From Castor canadensis (taxonomy: Eukaryota; Chordata; Mammalia; Rodentia; Castoridae): a DNA stretch of 64,000 bases. The translations under genes were made by a program, and so were the position numbers. Below are positions 48,101 through 56,510 of this stretch, piece after piece; position 1 is the stretch's first letter, and each line of letters starts with the position of its first letter. The notes under the pieces are model-generated. The model made no database searches, was not told the origin of the DNA, and was given only the letters and a program-made list of their open reading frames with translations. The stretch is from the NCBI RefSeq assembly GCF_047511655.1, contig NC_133386.1, positions 129,397,866 through 129,461,865 on the forward strand, in the 5' to 3' direction.

Positions 48101-51100
48101 AGAGATTGGGCAACTTGAATTTCCAATCTGTAAAATTCCTTCTGGAATATTTCTGTCATAACTTTTCCAGGTATGAATAAGGGCCAGGCCATCCTTGTTG
48201 GAAAACGACTCTTTTCTGAAAGATCATGACTATAGTAAAGTCACTGTCATACTTCTAATCAGATACCACGGAAACCAGATGTGATGATGGTGACTGTCTA
48301 GCTCTGTACAACCCTGGGAAGTGAGGAGCTGGCTTGGTGTGCCCTCTGCAAAACTAGGCTGCAGGCCACAGGGTCAGGCCTGGTCCACTAGCCAGTCTGG
48401 GAAATCAGAAAGGGGTCTCACGTAGACAGGTCTGTAGGAAATATGTATTGAATAGGAAGACACATGAAGAAATGAGGTGGCAAGGTCTCCTAACAATTCT
48501 TTTTTTTTTTCAACAGAATTTACTTGTATATTTTCCATTTTCTATACTATTTGAAGGTATAGGATAGCTTTGTATTAGCTTTCTACAATACTGTGTTTTA
48601 ACTCAGATGCGGTACAACTTTTATACAACTTAGGAGATAAAAAAATCTCCACAAGAGAAAGCAATTCAGCAGGCCCTGGTGTGATATGAAAATGCATTAA
48701 AAAGTGGTCCTCAAATACTTAAATTACACCAAGATTCCTTCCAATATCTGCCTAGCTTAAACCAATGCAACCAATTCATTGCTAACACTGGGGCACAAAT
48801 TTCTGATAAATGTTTATGGTTTTACTTTAATCACTAATCAAAAGCCTTTTAAAGTGCTACCAGCAGCAGAATCAAATTATGTCAGTTCTCTGCTCATGGT
48901 AGATGTGCCAATTGTTAAACTGCAAAGGTACAGTTTAAGAGTGAGTAATGCATGAATAAGCTGTAACAAGTGGCCTAAATACAGAGTTGGACAGAATCAA
49001 AGTCTACAATTACTCAACTGGAACTAATACAGGTACATTCAAAATGAAGTTAAAAGATCAGAATTGGTGTTTAGAATCAAATTTGAAGACTTTCTTGATA
49101 AAATAGAAATATGTTCTTTTGAAATTGAAAATGAAACTGTCAATTGATGGAGAGCCAGAGACTTATTACCCTCCTACACAGACAAGGAAGTAAGGGACAA
49201 AGTCTCTTGCACTGAAGTTATGTATTTTAACAGCTTTACATGTAGTATTCATTTATAAAAAACTTTAAGTGCTTTTCTCCAATTTAAAAATCTAAAGAAT
49301 TCAAAAATAAGGCATTCAATATTTGAAAAAAGTACAGATTTACAAAATGTGTATATTCTGTCATGAAAACTCCACACCAACATTGTACACTTGGAAAAAA
49401 ATACAAACAGGATATATTACAAATTTATGCAGCAATAACTTAGTTCACACACCATGCAATAAAAAGTACATTAATCGAGATACACAAGGTTTTGTAGGTT
49501 CTAAACTGAAGGACTTTTTTCTGCACAATCCTTAAAACCTGTGGCACTTAAAATTTGTTAGCCTTTCTACTAGGAGGTAAATTATACACAACAATGATGA
49601 AAAGATGAACAGACCACTTGTCTATTATGAATCATTCCAGTTTTGTTCAACAATGGCCAAAACTCTTTTCTCATATTCTCGTTTGTTTTCCTGATAAAGC
49701 TGTGTTGCCTGGCTATTGGCTGGACTGTTTGGATTTGGTTCGTCCAACAGGGACTGAATTGATGTTAAGATAGAGGGCACACCATATGTTGGACTCCATC
49801 GATCCTGAAGGATATCTAAATATATGCTACCATCAGCATACACATTTGGATGAAACATTTTGGATAAAAACCTAACAGTTGGCGGTTTATTTGGATATTC
49901 TTCAGAAAATTCTATTACTAATTTAAAAGTACCATCTTCAAAGGGTGTCCCTTCTGGTCCAAATATAACTGCATTCCACTGCATGATGTTGTTTTCAGAT
50001 GGTGCGCCACTGACCCCCACAGGTGGGTCTTCTTGCAATTGCTTGAAATCCCACATAAGCCTCCTCCAGGCCAGGGTCAACATGCTCCCCTGCTGCCCCG
50101 CAGCCAGTCTGAAAGAAAAGAGTCCCGTGCAGCGCCCCCCCCAACCCTGTCCAGTGCACAGTAAATGCTTAGAACTATTGAGACAAATGAAACTTCAAAG
50201 CAAAGCAGCCTTCTGTCCTCCCCTAAGCTTGGTGGAAAAGTCTTTATAGGTTTGTCCGGATAAAACCACAAATAAGTCATAAGCGAGACTATGACATGAT
50301 GGTGGGTGTTCTGAGAACAGAAGGTAGGAAGCCATGTGTGTACTTCTTGACAAGCTATTCCCCTAGCACCAGACTAATGGAGGGAACTGAAAAATCTTCT
50401 AGGCCACACATTAGAATCACTCACACATTAGAATCATTCCTAAAAGGAAAACAACCCAGAGCCCAGGTCCTGTCCGCAGAGATGCTGACTTAACTGGTCT
50501 GGGGTAGGGTGGCACCTGTCATTCTTACAAGCTCTCCGTGTTCTAATGTGTTGCCTTGGTTAAGAACCATTAAGCTCTCTCACTCTCCTTGCACTATGTA
50601 CTCAGAAGAGGGTGATGTCACATACAGGGCTTGCAGATAGCACTGGGACTGGGACCAGTCCCCTAAGCCCTTTCCTTCTGTCAGCTGGGGAGTCTCTGCA
50701 GCAGGCCTCCTTTGGGGTCAGCATGGTGCAGGCCTGAGCTGCCCCTGAGGGTGTGCCTCAGCAGGGAGAAAGACCAGCATGCCTTCTTAACTGGCTGGAC
50801 ATGTGGACAAGGAATGTCCTGTGCTCCCTTTATGATCTAGTTTGTCATTTCCCCTTTGCTCACAAGACTTACCTACCAGGTCTAGCAGAATAAGTTATAG
50901 GAAGTGTCATTTTCAAACTCAACCTCCAATCCTCTTTCTCTCTGACTCCATTTTAGCTGGCTAAGCAAACATACATCACATAACTACAGCCTGCATATGT
51001 GCGGTGGTCCCATAGGATTATATCCCTTGGTGATATCACAGCCATTTCAGTTTGTGTAAGCATACTCAGTGATGTTCATACAACAACAAAATTGACTAAT

Positions 51101-52652
51101 GACACATTTTTCAGAATGTATGGCCATCTTAAGCATTGCATGACTATACTTTGCCATCTTAATCCCATTTTCCAGGGAAAACCAAGGTGTGGGGTCCTGA
51201 ATGCTCAGGCTTTGGGTGACTGTGTCAGTGTGGTCAGTTACACATCAGCTATGTTCCCAGTGGTATTGCTAGAGCCAAACTTACTTCCTCTTCTGCTTAG
51301 CACTCTGCCAGGGCCCCAGAAATATAGTGTACCTATTTTTTGAGTCCCTTCTGTACAGTTGCAATTCTCTTCTTCACACTGTCCTGCTTCACACACTTCC
51401 TCGCCTTTCAAAACTCAACCTCCACTCCTCTTTGAAGCCTTTTTGGCTCCCCAGGTAGGATGCCTCCAGTGACACTGCCTCTGCAAGGATTCAACTTCAA
51501 TCCAGGCCAACAGCCACTGTAGTGAAGTTATTGATTTGTAACAAGCATTCTGACTTCAGATATATTAAAATGTTTTAAAAGAGGGGGAAAACAGACAGAG
51601 GATGAAGAATATAGCTTTCCTTAGGTCGTGGGGATAATGGAGAACAGTGGTCCTCTGGTCCCAGTCCCCCTCCCAGAACAGCAAAGAGTATACTTGGAAG
51701 ACTCTGGAGATCAGGAATAAAGAAATTTGGGTGACTTTCTCCTTCAATAGCTTCATTTAGTCCCCAAGGCTGATTTTGAGTACTAACCATGTGAAAGGGA
51801 GGTGTGTGTGCAAGGGGGTGCCTCTCAACCAGGGAGCTGGTGCCTCTTCCATACAACGTGCCAATCACTAGTATTGTCCATGGCACTCTACACTGAGTAT
51901 CTGTCTCTATCCTCATTGCAAGCTAAAAGCTGAAAGCTTAAATCCCATCAGGAGAGGCCTGGCTAGGTGAAAAGTAGCATATTTGTCTGATGACATATGT
52001 ACAGCATTTGAAAGGGATGCACAAGACCTCTGTTTACTAACATGGATGGAGCTGGAGAAAATTGGTGTAAGAACTAAGCCAGTGAATAACAAGTACAGCA
52101 TGATTGAATCTTTTCTTTTTTGGCAGTGTTGGGATTTGAACTTAGGGTTTCATGCTTGCTAAGCAGATGACTGCATTTTTTTAAAGGACATTGAAAAATC
52201 ATTTTTACCCAATGGGTATGTTTGTGTGTATGCAAAACCATTTTCTATAAATTTGAAAGAACAATGCAGAGTGAGACCAAACCTCATTTGTCTCTCTTTC
52301 ATCAGGGGCCAACCCAAAGCCTCATGCAGCATCATAGGTGCTTGCTTAGTAAATGAGTTCTGTGTGGGAAATCAGTATCAGCACCTAATGAGGCCTGATT
52401 CTGAAGTGATGGACCCAGGAGTTTCCCAAGGGTCTCGCTCCTATGCCATTTCACCCTCCTCTTTCTCTGTATGCTCAGTTAAGCCCAGAGCCCACAGCTC
52501 CATTCTAGTTATGGCAACCATGGGTCTGCCCACTCCAGGTCCAGAGCCAGACTCCATTCCAACTCTGCTGCTCCTGGAGACTGGGCCCTGAGTAACTTGG
52601 TGGGGCTGCCTCCTTCAGCCCTGGTCCCACCGTGTTAAAGGATGCTCATGCA

Positions 52653-52703
<51 letters not shown>

Positions 52704-55700
52704 GGGAGTGGATTGCTTCTTAAAAATTAGAGTTGGTGCAAAAGAAAAAGTTAACCAGGTCCCAGACTTGGATCATCTGTTTTCAAATGATAGGGAGCAT
52801 TGGGTACTCACAGGCCTGATGCCAGGTTGAGGGTTGGGAAAAGAAATAAACAAGGGTTTTAGAAAGGCACTCCATGCTGGACTACCAGCTTTCTGAGGGT
52901 ACAAACCTTTAAGACCCTTTCTTAGTTGGGAATGCTGTAATATATACCCAGATCCAGTGGCTTACAAAATGGGCATTTATTTCTCATAATTCTGGAGGCT
53001 AGAAAGTCCAAGATCTAGGTGCTGGCAGATTTGCATCTTAATGAGGTGAGGGTTCTCTTCCTGGCCTGGAAACTGTTATCTTCTTGCTGTGTCCTCACAA
53101 ACTCTGGTCTCTCCCTCCACCCCAGTACTGGGGATTGAACTCATTCCTTGCTATGTCATGCTCTACCATTTGAGCTCTTGAGCTAACTTTGGCTGGACTG
53201 TCTTTGAACTGAGATCTTCCTCCCTCCACCTCCTGAGTAGCCGGGGTCACAGGCGTGCACCACACCTGGGCATATTTTTTCTCTTTCTTATGAGGACACT
53301 AGTGTGCCATCAGGGAAGTTCCCCCTCAGTATCCCATCTAATCACCTCCCAAAGGTCCTACAATAGAGGTAGAGTTTCGATCTATGAATTCTGTGAGGAC
53401 ACAAACATTTAGTCCACAACCTTCTGTCTCTGATCTCCCCAAATTCATATACTTCTTTCATGAAAAATATATTCATTTCATACCAATAGGCCCCGAAGTT
53501 TTAACTCAATTTAGTATTAACTCTTAAATCTAATGTCTAATTTAAATAACATCTAAGTCAAATATGGGTGAGAGTCTGAGACAATTACCTCTTCAGTTAT
53601 GAACTTGTGAAACTACAGCTATGTGCTTCCCAAATACAATGGTGGGACAGGCAGAGGATACAGACTCTCATCCAAGAGGGAGAAACTGGAAGGAGGAAAG
53701 GGGTGATGGGTTCCAAGCAAGTCCAAAATGTAGCAAGGCAAGTGCCATTGAACTGAGGAATCAGCCCTGATGATCTTTGAACCACTTTTGGTTATTCCTC
53801 TTCTATCTGGAGGAACAGTACATGTTTACAGCTGCATAGCAATATGGTTCTGTCCTGTAGGATTTAAGATGTTCACATTCTTCCCTCCTTCTGTTGTGTG
53901 CCCCTTCCCTTCAGTTCAAACTGGCAGTGTTGCTGCTGGGGAGACCAATTGCTGCCTAAGGTCACACCCACAGTAATCATATCAACTGGCTGTTTACAGG
54001 CTGGGTGTGGTGGCTCATGCCTGTCATCCTAACTTCGCAGGAAGCATACAAAGAAGGATCGTGGTCCAGGCCAGATTGGGCATAAACGTGAGATCCTATT
54101 TAAAAAATAACTAAAGCAAAAATGCATGGAGGTGTGGCTCAAGTGCTAGAGCACCTGCCTAGCAAACATGATGCTCTGAGTTCAAACTCCACTATCGCTC
54201 CGCGCCCCCCCCCCCAAATCATATGGCTATTTACCACACCTTGCTGTTCTTTTCCAAACATACTTTTTTATTTTTTGCAATATGGACAGGCTGAGAGTTT
54301 TCCAAATCTTTTCCTTTTTGTTTACTAATTCTTCAAATCTTCGCCCCCCCCTTTCTACTATAAGCAGTCAGCCTTTCCTTCAACACTTTGCTTAGAAATT
54401 TCCTCAGCTAAATATCCAAATGCATCAGTTGCAAATTGTTCCATCTACAAAACACTAGAACATAAACACAATTCAGCCTGACTCTTTGCCATCTTATAAG
54501 AATTCTCTTTTCTCTTTTCTCCACCGCCCAATAACGTACTCCTCATTTCTCTGAGACCTCACCAGAACAGTCCTTAACATCCATACTTCCATTGTGTACC
54601 TCAGAAGTCCTCCAGCCTCTACCCATCACTCAGTTCCAAAACACTTTCACAATTGTAGGTAGTCATTACAGTAGCTCACTTCTGGGTACCAATTTCTGTC
54701 TAGTCAGCTTGGGCTACTATAAAAAAATACCATACATTGGATGACTTAAACTAGTCATTTCCTTCTCATAGTTTTGAAGGTTGGAGAGTGCAAAATCAAG
54801 GTCTAGTAGGCTGTTTTTAGTGAGGGTTCTCTTCTTGGCTTGTTACATTGTGCTTGCTATGTTTTCACAGGGTAGAGTAGAGAGAGAGACCAGAGCTCTC
54901 CTTTCTTTCCCTCTTCCTATAAGGACACCAATCCCATCTTAGGGGCTCCAACTTCATGAATTCATCTAAGTCTAATTACCTTCAAAGGCCTCACCTCCAA
55001 ATAACATCACACTAGAGGTTAAAGGTTCAACCTGTAAATTCTGGGGGAACACAAATATTTAGTTTATAACAGCACAATTTATAGAGGAAAGGCTTTAAAG
55101 ACAGAGCATTTGTCGGTATACCTTTAACACAGACTTTCTGGATTGAAGCTCCTTTTTTTCAGGGCTGGGAATCGAACCCAGGGCTTGTGCATGCTAGATA
55201 AATGCTGTCACTGAACTGCATCCTCAGCTCTGGACTGAAGCTCTTGATCCATGTCAAGGAGGCAACAGTCATTAGGGCTGGTTTAACTCACAGGCCTCAT
55301 TCAGGCAGGTACACATTCCTTCATCATCTTTTAACGGGTAGTTCTGGACTAGCACTGGGGAAGTGCTAGGGACTCTGAGCCGAAAGACAGCTTGCCTCCA
55401 CGGAGCTTAAAGCTGTGCAGTTACAAACATTTGCCTGTTAGCCGGGTTTTTCTTGTGCTATCTTGTCTGGGAAACCCTGCATTCCCTCTGTCCAGTTCCC
55501 CTGGCTGCTGGTAGGTGTGGCTCCCTTTGGAAGGTTTCCTCGCGTTCCCCTAGTCTGAGTCCTGAGCCTCTAGTGCCGCCGAATGTGACACCTACTGCCT
55601 CTGCAGGCTTGCCCCTCCGAGGCTGGCGCTCTTGTCTGCTTGTCTGTCCCCCTCTCCCCCATGAGAGGTGGGCTCGGTGCGGAGAGGTCCACCTTCTCCA

Positions 55701-56261
55701 ACCCGACGAACTGAGGCCCCAGCGCTCATCTCCAAACCCCTACAATCACTTCTCCTTAGGATTAGGCTGTTGTGGATTAGTCTGAATAAGCCGGGAGGCC
55801 CGAGGAACGCTCGGGAAATGTGGTGGGGTCCCTATAGGAGCGGGCGGGGTGCGTGCGCCCTTGGGAGCGGCAGTCTGGTTATTCCAGGAAAAAGAAAGAA
55901 ATGTTGCAGAGGAGGCGGCCACCCGGCGGGGATCGGTTGTCACCCGGCGGGGATCAGTTGTCACCCCGGCCGGCTTCCGGCTCTGATAACTGCAGGCCGG
56001 GTTCCCCGGGCGCCCCAAAACGGCCCAGGTTCCTCTGCGCCTCCGGCCGCACCCAGCCAGCCCCGCGAGCGAGCGGAGAGGTGCGGGGCAGTGGGACCGT
56101 CCCCACCGCGATCCCGCGCCGCCCCGCTCCGGTCTCCCCCCTCCCCCGCCCCCACGCCCCCCGCGCTTACTCTGCAGACAGCGGACCGCGGCCAGGCAGA
56201 GCGCGAAGAGCCCCAGGGAGATGGCGCGGGTCTTACTGCTCCCGCACCACACAGGCCTCAT
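31341..56261 (-). CDS. VSTM5: V-set and transmembrane domain protein 5 (complete, 4 coding exons)
   Basis: VSTM5 is a small type I membrane glycoprotein of the neuronal surface, reported to promote filopodia, dendrite and spine formation and migration of cortical neurons. Exons in coding order on the minus strand are 56261-56171, 32268-31942, 31844-31704 and 31384-31341, totalling 603 nt (200 aa plus TAG). A signal peptide covers about 1-28 with core [12 protein letters not shown]. One Ig V domain spans about 34-138 with Cys59, Trp67, Cys98 and the [10 protein letters not shown] strand. Sequons are N44, N88 and N102. The membrane helix is about 146-169, followed by the basic [10 protein letters not shown] and an acidic tail ending in EC. 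Cys170 and Cys173 beside the membrane could be palmitoylated (inference). It is convergent with MED17, as in human. No break is seen. Confidence 0.95.
31488..31679 (+). mobile_element. B1-ID dimeric SINE in VSTM5 intron 3
   Basis: GGTGGCTCACGCCTATTATC, then a shortened ID half and an A/G tail at 31654-31676. That tail is a U-rich stretch in VSTM5 pre-mRNA, 27 nt past the exon 3 donor. Confidence 0.85.
31704..31844 (-). CDS. VSTM5: VSTM5 coding exon 3 (membrane helix)
   Basis: Acceptor CCCCTAG, donor GTAATG. It completes Glu140 and encodes residues 141-186: the short stalk EILYEDL, the hydrophobic helix and the basic stop-transfer segment. Intron 2 before it is only 97 bp. Confidence 0.95.
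31942..32268 (-). CDS. VSTM5: VSTM5 coding exon 2 (Ig V domain)
   Basis: The acceptor CATCCTGCAG precedes the exon and the donor GTAAGA follows it. It completes Ser31 and runs through residue 139, carrying the whole V domain in one exon, as is usual for Ig superfamily genes. Confidence 0.95.
32458..32582 (-). mobile_element. B1-ID dimeric SINE, partial
   Basis: On + : GGGGCTTGAACTCAGGGCCT, then AGATAGGGTGTCGCCAAC. It lies 190 bp upstream of VSTM5 exon 2. Confidence 0.8.
32583..33334. other. Old unassigned repeat-like sequence
   Basis: A purine-rich segment with GAAGGGCATTTTAGGCAGAG and GAATGGCAGCCAGTGTGCTG recalls a common ancient mammalian repeat. The family is uncertain and there is no coding evidence. 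Confidence 0.3.
33335..33430 (-). mobile_element. ID-like SINE
   Basis: On + : GGGTTTGAACTCAGGGCCTT, then CTACTACTTGAGCCATGCC. Confidence 0.85.
33560..33960 (+). mobile_element. Possible LTR-like segment
   Basis: CTGCTCCCATCTTGGCCACC, then AATAAA at 33899-33904 followed by TCCTTGTTAAAACTTCTACC, recall an LTR R-U5 region. A 15-bp tandem repeat (CTCTCTTTAAATTTC twice) lies at about 33845-33875. Evidence is weak. Confidence 0.3.
34564..35100 (+). mobile_element. Ancient mammalian ERV LTR
   Basis: Begins TGTGATATAATAAGAAATG and contains GAGCTTCCGG, TGTGTATCTCTTCACCTG and TGAGTTCTGTGAGCTGCTCT. These match an old ERV LTR shared across placental mammals that I recall only by its consensus. The subfamily name is not certain. 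Confidence 0.55.
35960..36400 (+). mobile_element. Probable LTR segment with duplicated U3 motif and perfect hairpin
   Basis: Two diverged copies of an approximately 55-60 bp unit with CACCAAT cores lie at 36078-36137 and 36166-36218, like LTR enhancer repeats. A perfect 13-bp inverted repeat follows (36230-36242 and 36250-36262, arm TTTAAAGGGAGAG). Downstream, TATAAACCTTCATTTCC resembles an R-U5 stretch. Ends and family are not defined. Confidence 0.45.
36755..36873 (+). mobile_element. L2 3' end
   Basis: TGTCCAGCACAATGCCTATT and TTTGCTGAGTAAATGAATAA are the final L2 words. Confidence 0.6.
37058..37277 (-). mobile_element. B1-ID dimeric SINE
   Basis: On + : GGGGTTTAAACTCAGGGCAT, then CAAATAGCTAGGATTACAGC. 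Confidence 0.85.
37278..37450. repeat. (TTTA)n and (TCTA/TCTG)n microsatellites
   Basis: TTTATTTATTTATTTA at about 37281-37310 and a TCTG/TCTA tetranucleotide tract at about 37410-37450, with mixed sequence between. Confidence 0.85.
37495..37742 (-). mobile_element. L1 ORF2 fragment, part 1
   Basis: The reverse complement of L1 reverse-transcriptase region sequence, seen on + as GACTTTGAGGAGGACTC and ACCATCTGGTCCC. It is cut by the solo LTR at 37743. Confidence 0.7.
37743..38156 (+). mobile_element. Solo LTR of a class I (gamma-type) retrovirus, inserted into an L1
   Basis: A 414-bp element with TG at the start (TGTGGAGAAA) and CA at the end (TCCAGAGCA). It splits an L1 ORF2 fragment. Flanks GATT (37739-37742) and GTTT (38157-38160) look like a 4-bp target duplication with one mismatch. 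U3 has two CCAAT motifs (AACCAATCAG, AGCCAATCAGG). ACAAAACTTTGCTTCTCC resembles the R/poly(A) region of gammaretroviral LTRs, setting + orientation. Confidence 0.7.
38157..38760 (-). mobile_element. L1 ORF2 fragment, part 2
   Basis: This continues the L1 split by the LTR. On + it shows CAGTTTTAATGTCTCCTTTT, AAGCCAAATCTTAG, TGCACCCAATAAATTTTAG and TACGGTCAGAAAAGATACTT, all familiar L1 ORF2 antisense words. The frame is decayed. Confidence 0.75.
39068..39172 (+). mobile_element. ID SINE with (CA)n tail
   Basis: TAGCTCAGGGGCAGAGCACA and GTTTCACTCCTCAGTGTAT, then a pure (AC)n run at 39143-39171. Confidence 0.75.
39250..39352 (+). mobile_element. B1 SINE
   Basis: GTAGAGTGCACGCCTGTAGT, then AAACCCTGTCTCAGAC. 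Confidence 0.7.
40404..40603 (+). mobile_element. B1-ID dimeric SINE
   Basis: GGCTCTCACCTGTAATCCCA, then GGCTGGTGGTGGAGTGGCTC. The ID half lacks its middle. Confidence 0.85.
41190..41560 (+). mobile_element. Old L1M-type 3' segment in VSTM5 intron 1
   Basis: TTTTAACCCAGAAACTCCAC, AGAAATTTATACTCCAGG and TTGGAATACTATAAAGA follow the order of ancient L1 ORF2/3' UTR sequence. Confidence 0.6.
41728..41932 (-). mobile_element. ID-like and B1 SINE pair
   Basis: On + : GGGGTTTGAACTCAGAACCT, then AGAGTGCTGGGATTGTAGAT. Confidence 0.8.
42640..43170 (+). mobile_element. L2 3' region
   Basis: TTGGATTCCCATTGTCCAGC, CTGCTCCCTCTGCCTGTCTC, CATCCTTCAGACCTCCTCA and TATTTCCATGAAGGCATCC are L2 words in the right order over 500 bp. 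Confidence 0.7.
43470..44325 (+). mobile_element. Cluster of five SINE copies
   Basis: In order: a B1-like piece (43474-43560), a dimer (43567-43780), a B1-like copy (43806-43925), a dimer (44045-44245) and an ID monomer (44247-44320). All are on +, nearly end to end, each with A-rich tails. Confidence 0.8.
44540..44990 (+). mobile_element. Probable solo LTR (TATA and poly(A) modules)
   Basis: CATATAAA at 44765-44772 is followed 71 bases later by AATAAA at 44843-44848, then a T/C-rich segment with GGATTTGTCTGCC. This U3-R-U5 spacing is typical of retroviral LTRs. It follows a SINE cluster. Ends were not resolved. Confidence 0.5.
45305..45440 (+). mobile_element. MIR SINE
   Basis: TCTCTGACTCTGTTTCTTCC and TCTGAAAAGTGGGTATATTG are the right half of a MIR. 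Confidence 0.6.
45615..45990 (+). mobile_element. MLT1C-like MaLR LTR
   Basis: GATAGGGTCTTTACAGGGGT, AATCAAGTTAAAATG, AAATTTGGAC, CTACAAGCCAAGGA and CAACACCTTGATCTC occur in the order of the MLT1C-type consensus. The 5' end is interrupted by C- and A-rich runs. Confidence 0.7.
46388..46498 (-). mobile_element. Classical ID SINE
   Basis: On + : GGGAATCAAACCCAGGGTTC, then CTCTACCACTGAACTACATC. Confidence 0.75.
46560..46760 (+). mobile_element. MER5-like hAT DNA transposon relic
   Basis: GCAGTGGTTCTCAGTGTGTA at one end and GGTTCCTGGACCACACTTTC at the other, with TTGCTGGGTCCCATCC inside, fit a non-autonomous hAT element. Confidence 0.6.
46990..47215 (+). mobile_element. MIR SINE
   Basis: GGATTCTGGAGTCAGGCAGA, ACTGTGTAAGCTGGGATAAG and a CACTCAATAAATAGTAGC ending span a near full-length MIR. 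Confidence 0.75.
47473..47701 (+). mobile_element. B1-ID dimeric SINE inside an MLT1 LTR
   Basis: GATGGCTCATACCTGTGACC, then GGCTCAAGTGGTAGAGCACC and a 20-base A run. Confidence 0.85.
47915..47998 (-). mobile_element. B1 fragment inside an MLT1 LTR
   Basis: On + : CAAACTCTTGGGTTCAAGTG, then CACATAGCTGGGATTATAGA. Confidence 0.65.
48066..48499. other. Unique spacer before the UBE2B retrocopy tail
   Basis: No repeat or exon recognised between the MLT1 LTR end and the retrocopy poly(A) tail. Confidence 0.5.
48500..49624 (-). pseudogene. 3' UTR and poly(A) tail of the UBE2B retrocopy
   Basis: AT-rich sequence continues from the retrocopy stop to a T run at 48500-48510, which on the minus strand is the inserted poly(A) tail. 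AGTAAA, a common poly(A) signal variant, stands at 48524-48519, eight bases before the tail. No SINE interrupts it. I could not find the target site duplication by eye. Confidence 0.75.
49625..50083 (-). pseudogene. UBE2B (RAD6B) processed retrocopy, open frame with catalytic Cys replaced
   Basis: An intronless, full-length 152-codon copy of the E2 ubiquitin-conjugating enzyme UBE2B. The last residues WNDS distinguish it from UBE2A. Compared with the known protein I count about 12 changes: S2L, P4L, R6W, R11W, R15Q, C88Y, N94D, D101G, S103P, A127T, S142L and S148N. The HPN motif (78-80) is intact, but the thioester cysteine, residue 88, is Tyr (codon TAT, in GSIYLDIL). The product could therefore not carry ubiquitin like the parent. 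It lies in VSTM5 intron 1 in the gene's own orientation. It is most likely a pseudogene. Whether it is expressed cannot be told from sequence. Confidence 0.93.
50084..50115 (-). pseudogene. Probable 5' UTR remnant of the UBE2B retrocopy
   Basis: GC-rich bases directly before the retrocopy ATG (minus-strand CTGCGGGGCAGCAGGGGAGC) look like a UBE2B leader. The outer boundary is uncertain. Confidence 0.4.
50400..50580 (+). mobile_element. MER5-like hAT DNA transposon relic
   Basis: CACATTAGAATCACTC occurs near one end, AGATGCTGACTTAACTGG in the middle, and GTTAAGAACCATT at the far end. An ACACATTAGAATCA unit is duplicated at the start. Confidence 0.55.
50581..51984. other. VSTM5 intron 1, mostly unique
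   Basis: Apart from the L2 fragment at 51345-51475, no feature was found. The open frames here have no recognisable protein character. Confidence 0.5.
51345..51475 (+). mobile_element. L2 fragment
   Basis: CCTCCACTCCTCTTTGAAGC, followed by CTTTTTGGCTCCCCAGG, recalls the L2 3' region. Confidence 0.5.
51985..52105 (+). mobile_element. Short L1 3' fragment
   Basis: ACATGGATGGAGCTGGAGAA and AATTGGTGTAAG match the end of L1 ORF2. Only about 120 bp remain. Confidence 0.5.
52112..52170 (-). mobile_element. ID-like SINE, truncated
   Basis: On + : GTTGGGATTTGAACTTAGGG then ATGCTTGCTAAGCAGATGAC. Confidence 0.6.
52656..52700. repeat. (GT)n microsatellite, about 22 units
   Basis: A pure GT run in VSTM5 intron 1. 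Confidence 0.95.
53118..53272 (-). mobile_element. ID and B1 SINE inserted in the MaLR 3' LTR
   Basis: On + : CTGGGGATTGAACTCATTCC, then CTGAGTAGCCGGGGTCACAG. Confidence 0.7.
53998..54219 (+). mobile_element. B1-ID dimeric SINE inside the MaLR interior
   Basis: GGTGTGGTGGCTCATGCCTG, then GGTGTGGCTCAAGTGCTAGA and a C-rich tail. Confidence 0.85.
55157..55235 (-). mobile_element. Classical ID SINE
   Basis: On + : GGGAATCGAACCCAGGGCTT, then GTCACTGAACTGCATCCTCA. Confidence 0.75.
56171..56261 (-). CDS. VSTM5: VSTM5 coding exon 1 (signal peptide)
   Basis: Residues 1-30 plus the first base of codon 31. The donor reads A|GTAAGC. The ATG at 56261-56259 has a poor Kozak context (C at -3) but matches the family start MRP. 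The frame stays open upstream in CpG-rich DNA, so start choice rests on homology and the signal peptide. Confidence 0.9.
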
Positions 56262-56408
56262 GAGCGCGCGGGTCGGAGGGCCAGGCGTGGGCCGCCCGGT
56301 GAGGGCTCGCGTCCGCCGCCGCTCCCGCTCCACCTCCCGCAGGTTCTCCAGGGCAGGCGCAGAGCGCAGAGGAGCTGCTGGTACTTTTGCTGCACGAGTT
56401 CCTGACGT

Positions 56409-56510
56409 GGGGCGGAGGGGGGGTAGGGGGGGAAGACAGGAGAGGGAGGGGAAGAGAGGACTGGATAGGAGAGAGAAGAGAAGAGAGAGAGAAGAGAGAG
56501 GACAGAAGAG

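Larger units (their letters stand above)
52930..55075 (-). mobile_element. ERVL-MaLR provirus relic with two MLT1-type LTRs
   Basis: Two same-orientation MLT1-like LTRs, at about 52930-53420 and 54690-55075, flank sequence that resembles the non-coding MaLR internal region. Examples are the stretches near 53485-53560 and 54395-54660. LTR hallmarks on the minus strand are clear: the ATTTATTTCTCATAATTCTG region and the CCTATAAGGACAC region appear reversed in order. One SINE sits in the 3' LTR (53118-53272) and another in the interior (53998-54219). The element codes for nothing visible. Confidence 0.65.
32269..56170 (-). other. VSTM5: VSTM5 intron 1 (23.9 kb)
   Basis: The interval between exons 1 and 2 has GT and AG at its ends on the minus strand. 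Its content is given under separate entries: SINEs, an L1 with a nested LTR, LTR-like segments, L2, MIR, MaLR copies and a UBE2B retrocopy. No further VSTM5 exon was recognised. Confidence 0.9.

Noticed and set aside
48500-50083. The UBE2B copy as an intact functional E2 gene
   Set aside because: It has no introns, a poly(A) tail and Tyr at the active-site Cys, so it is a retrocopy without E2 chemistry.
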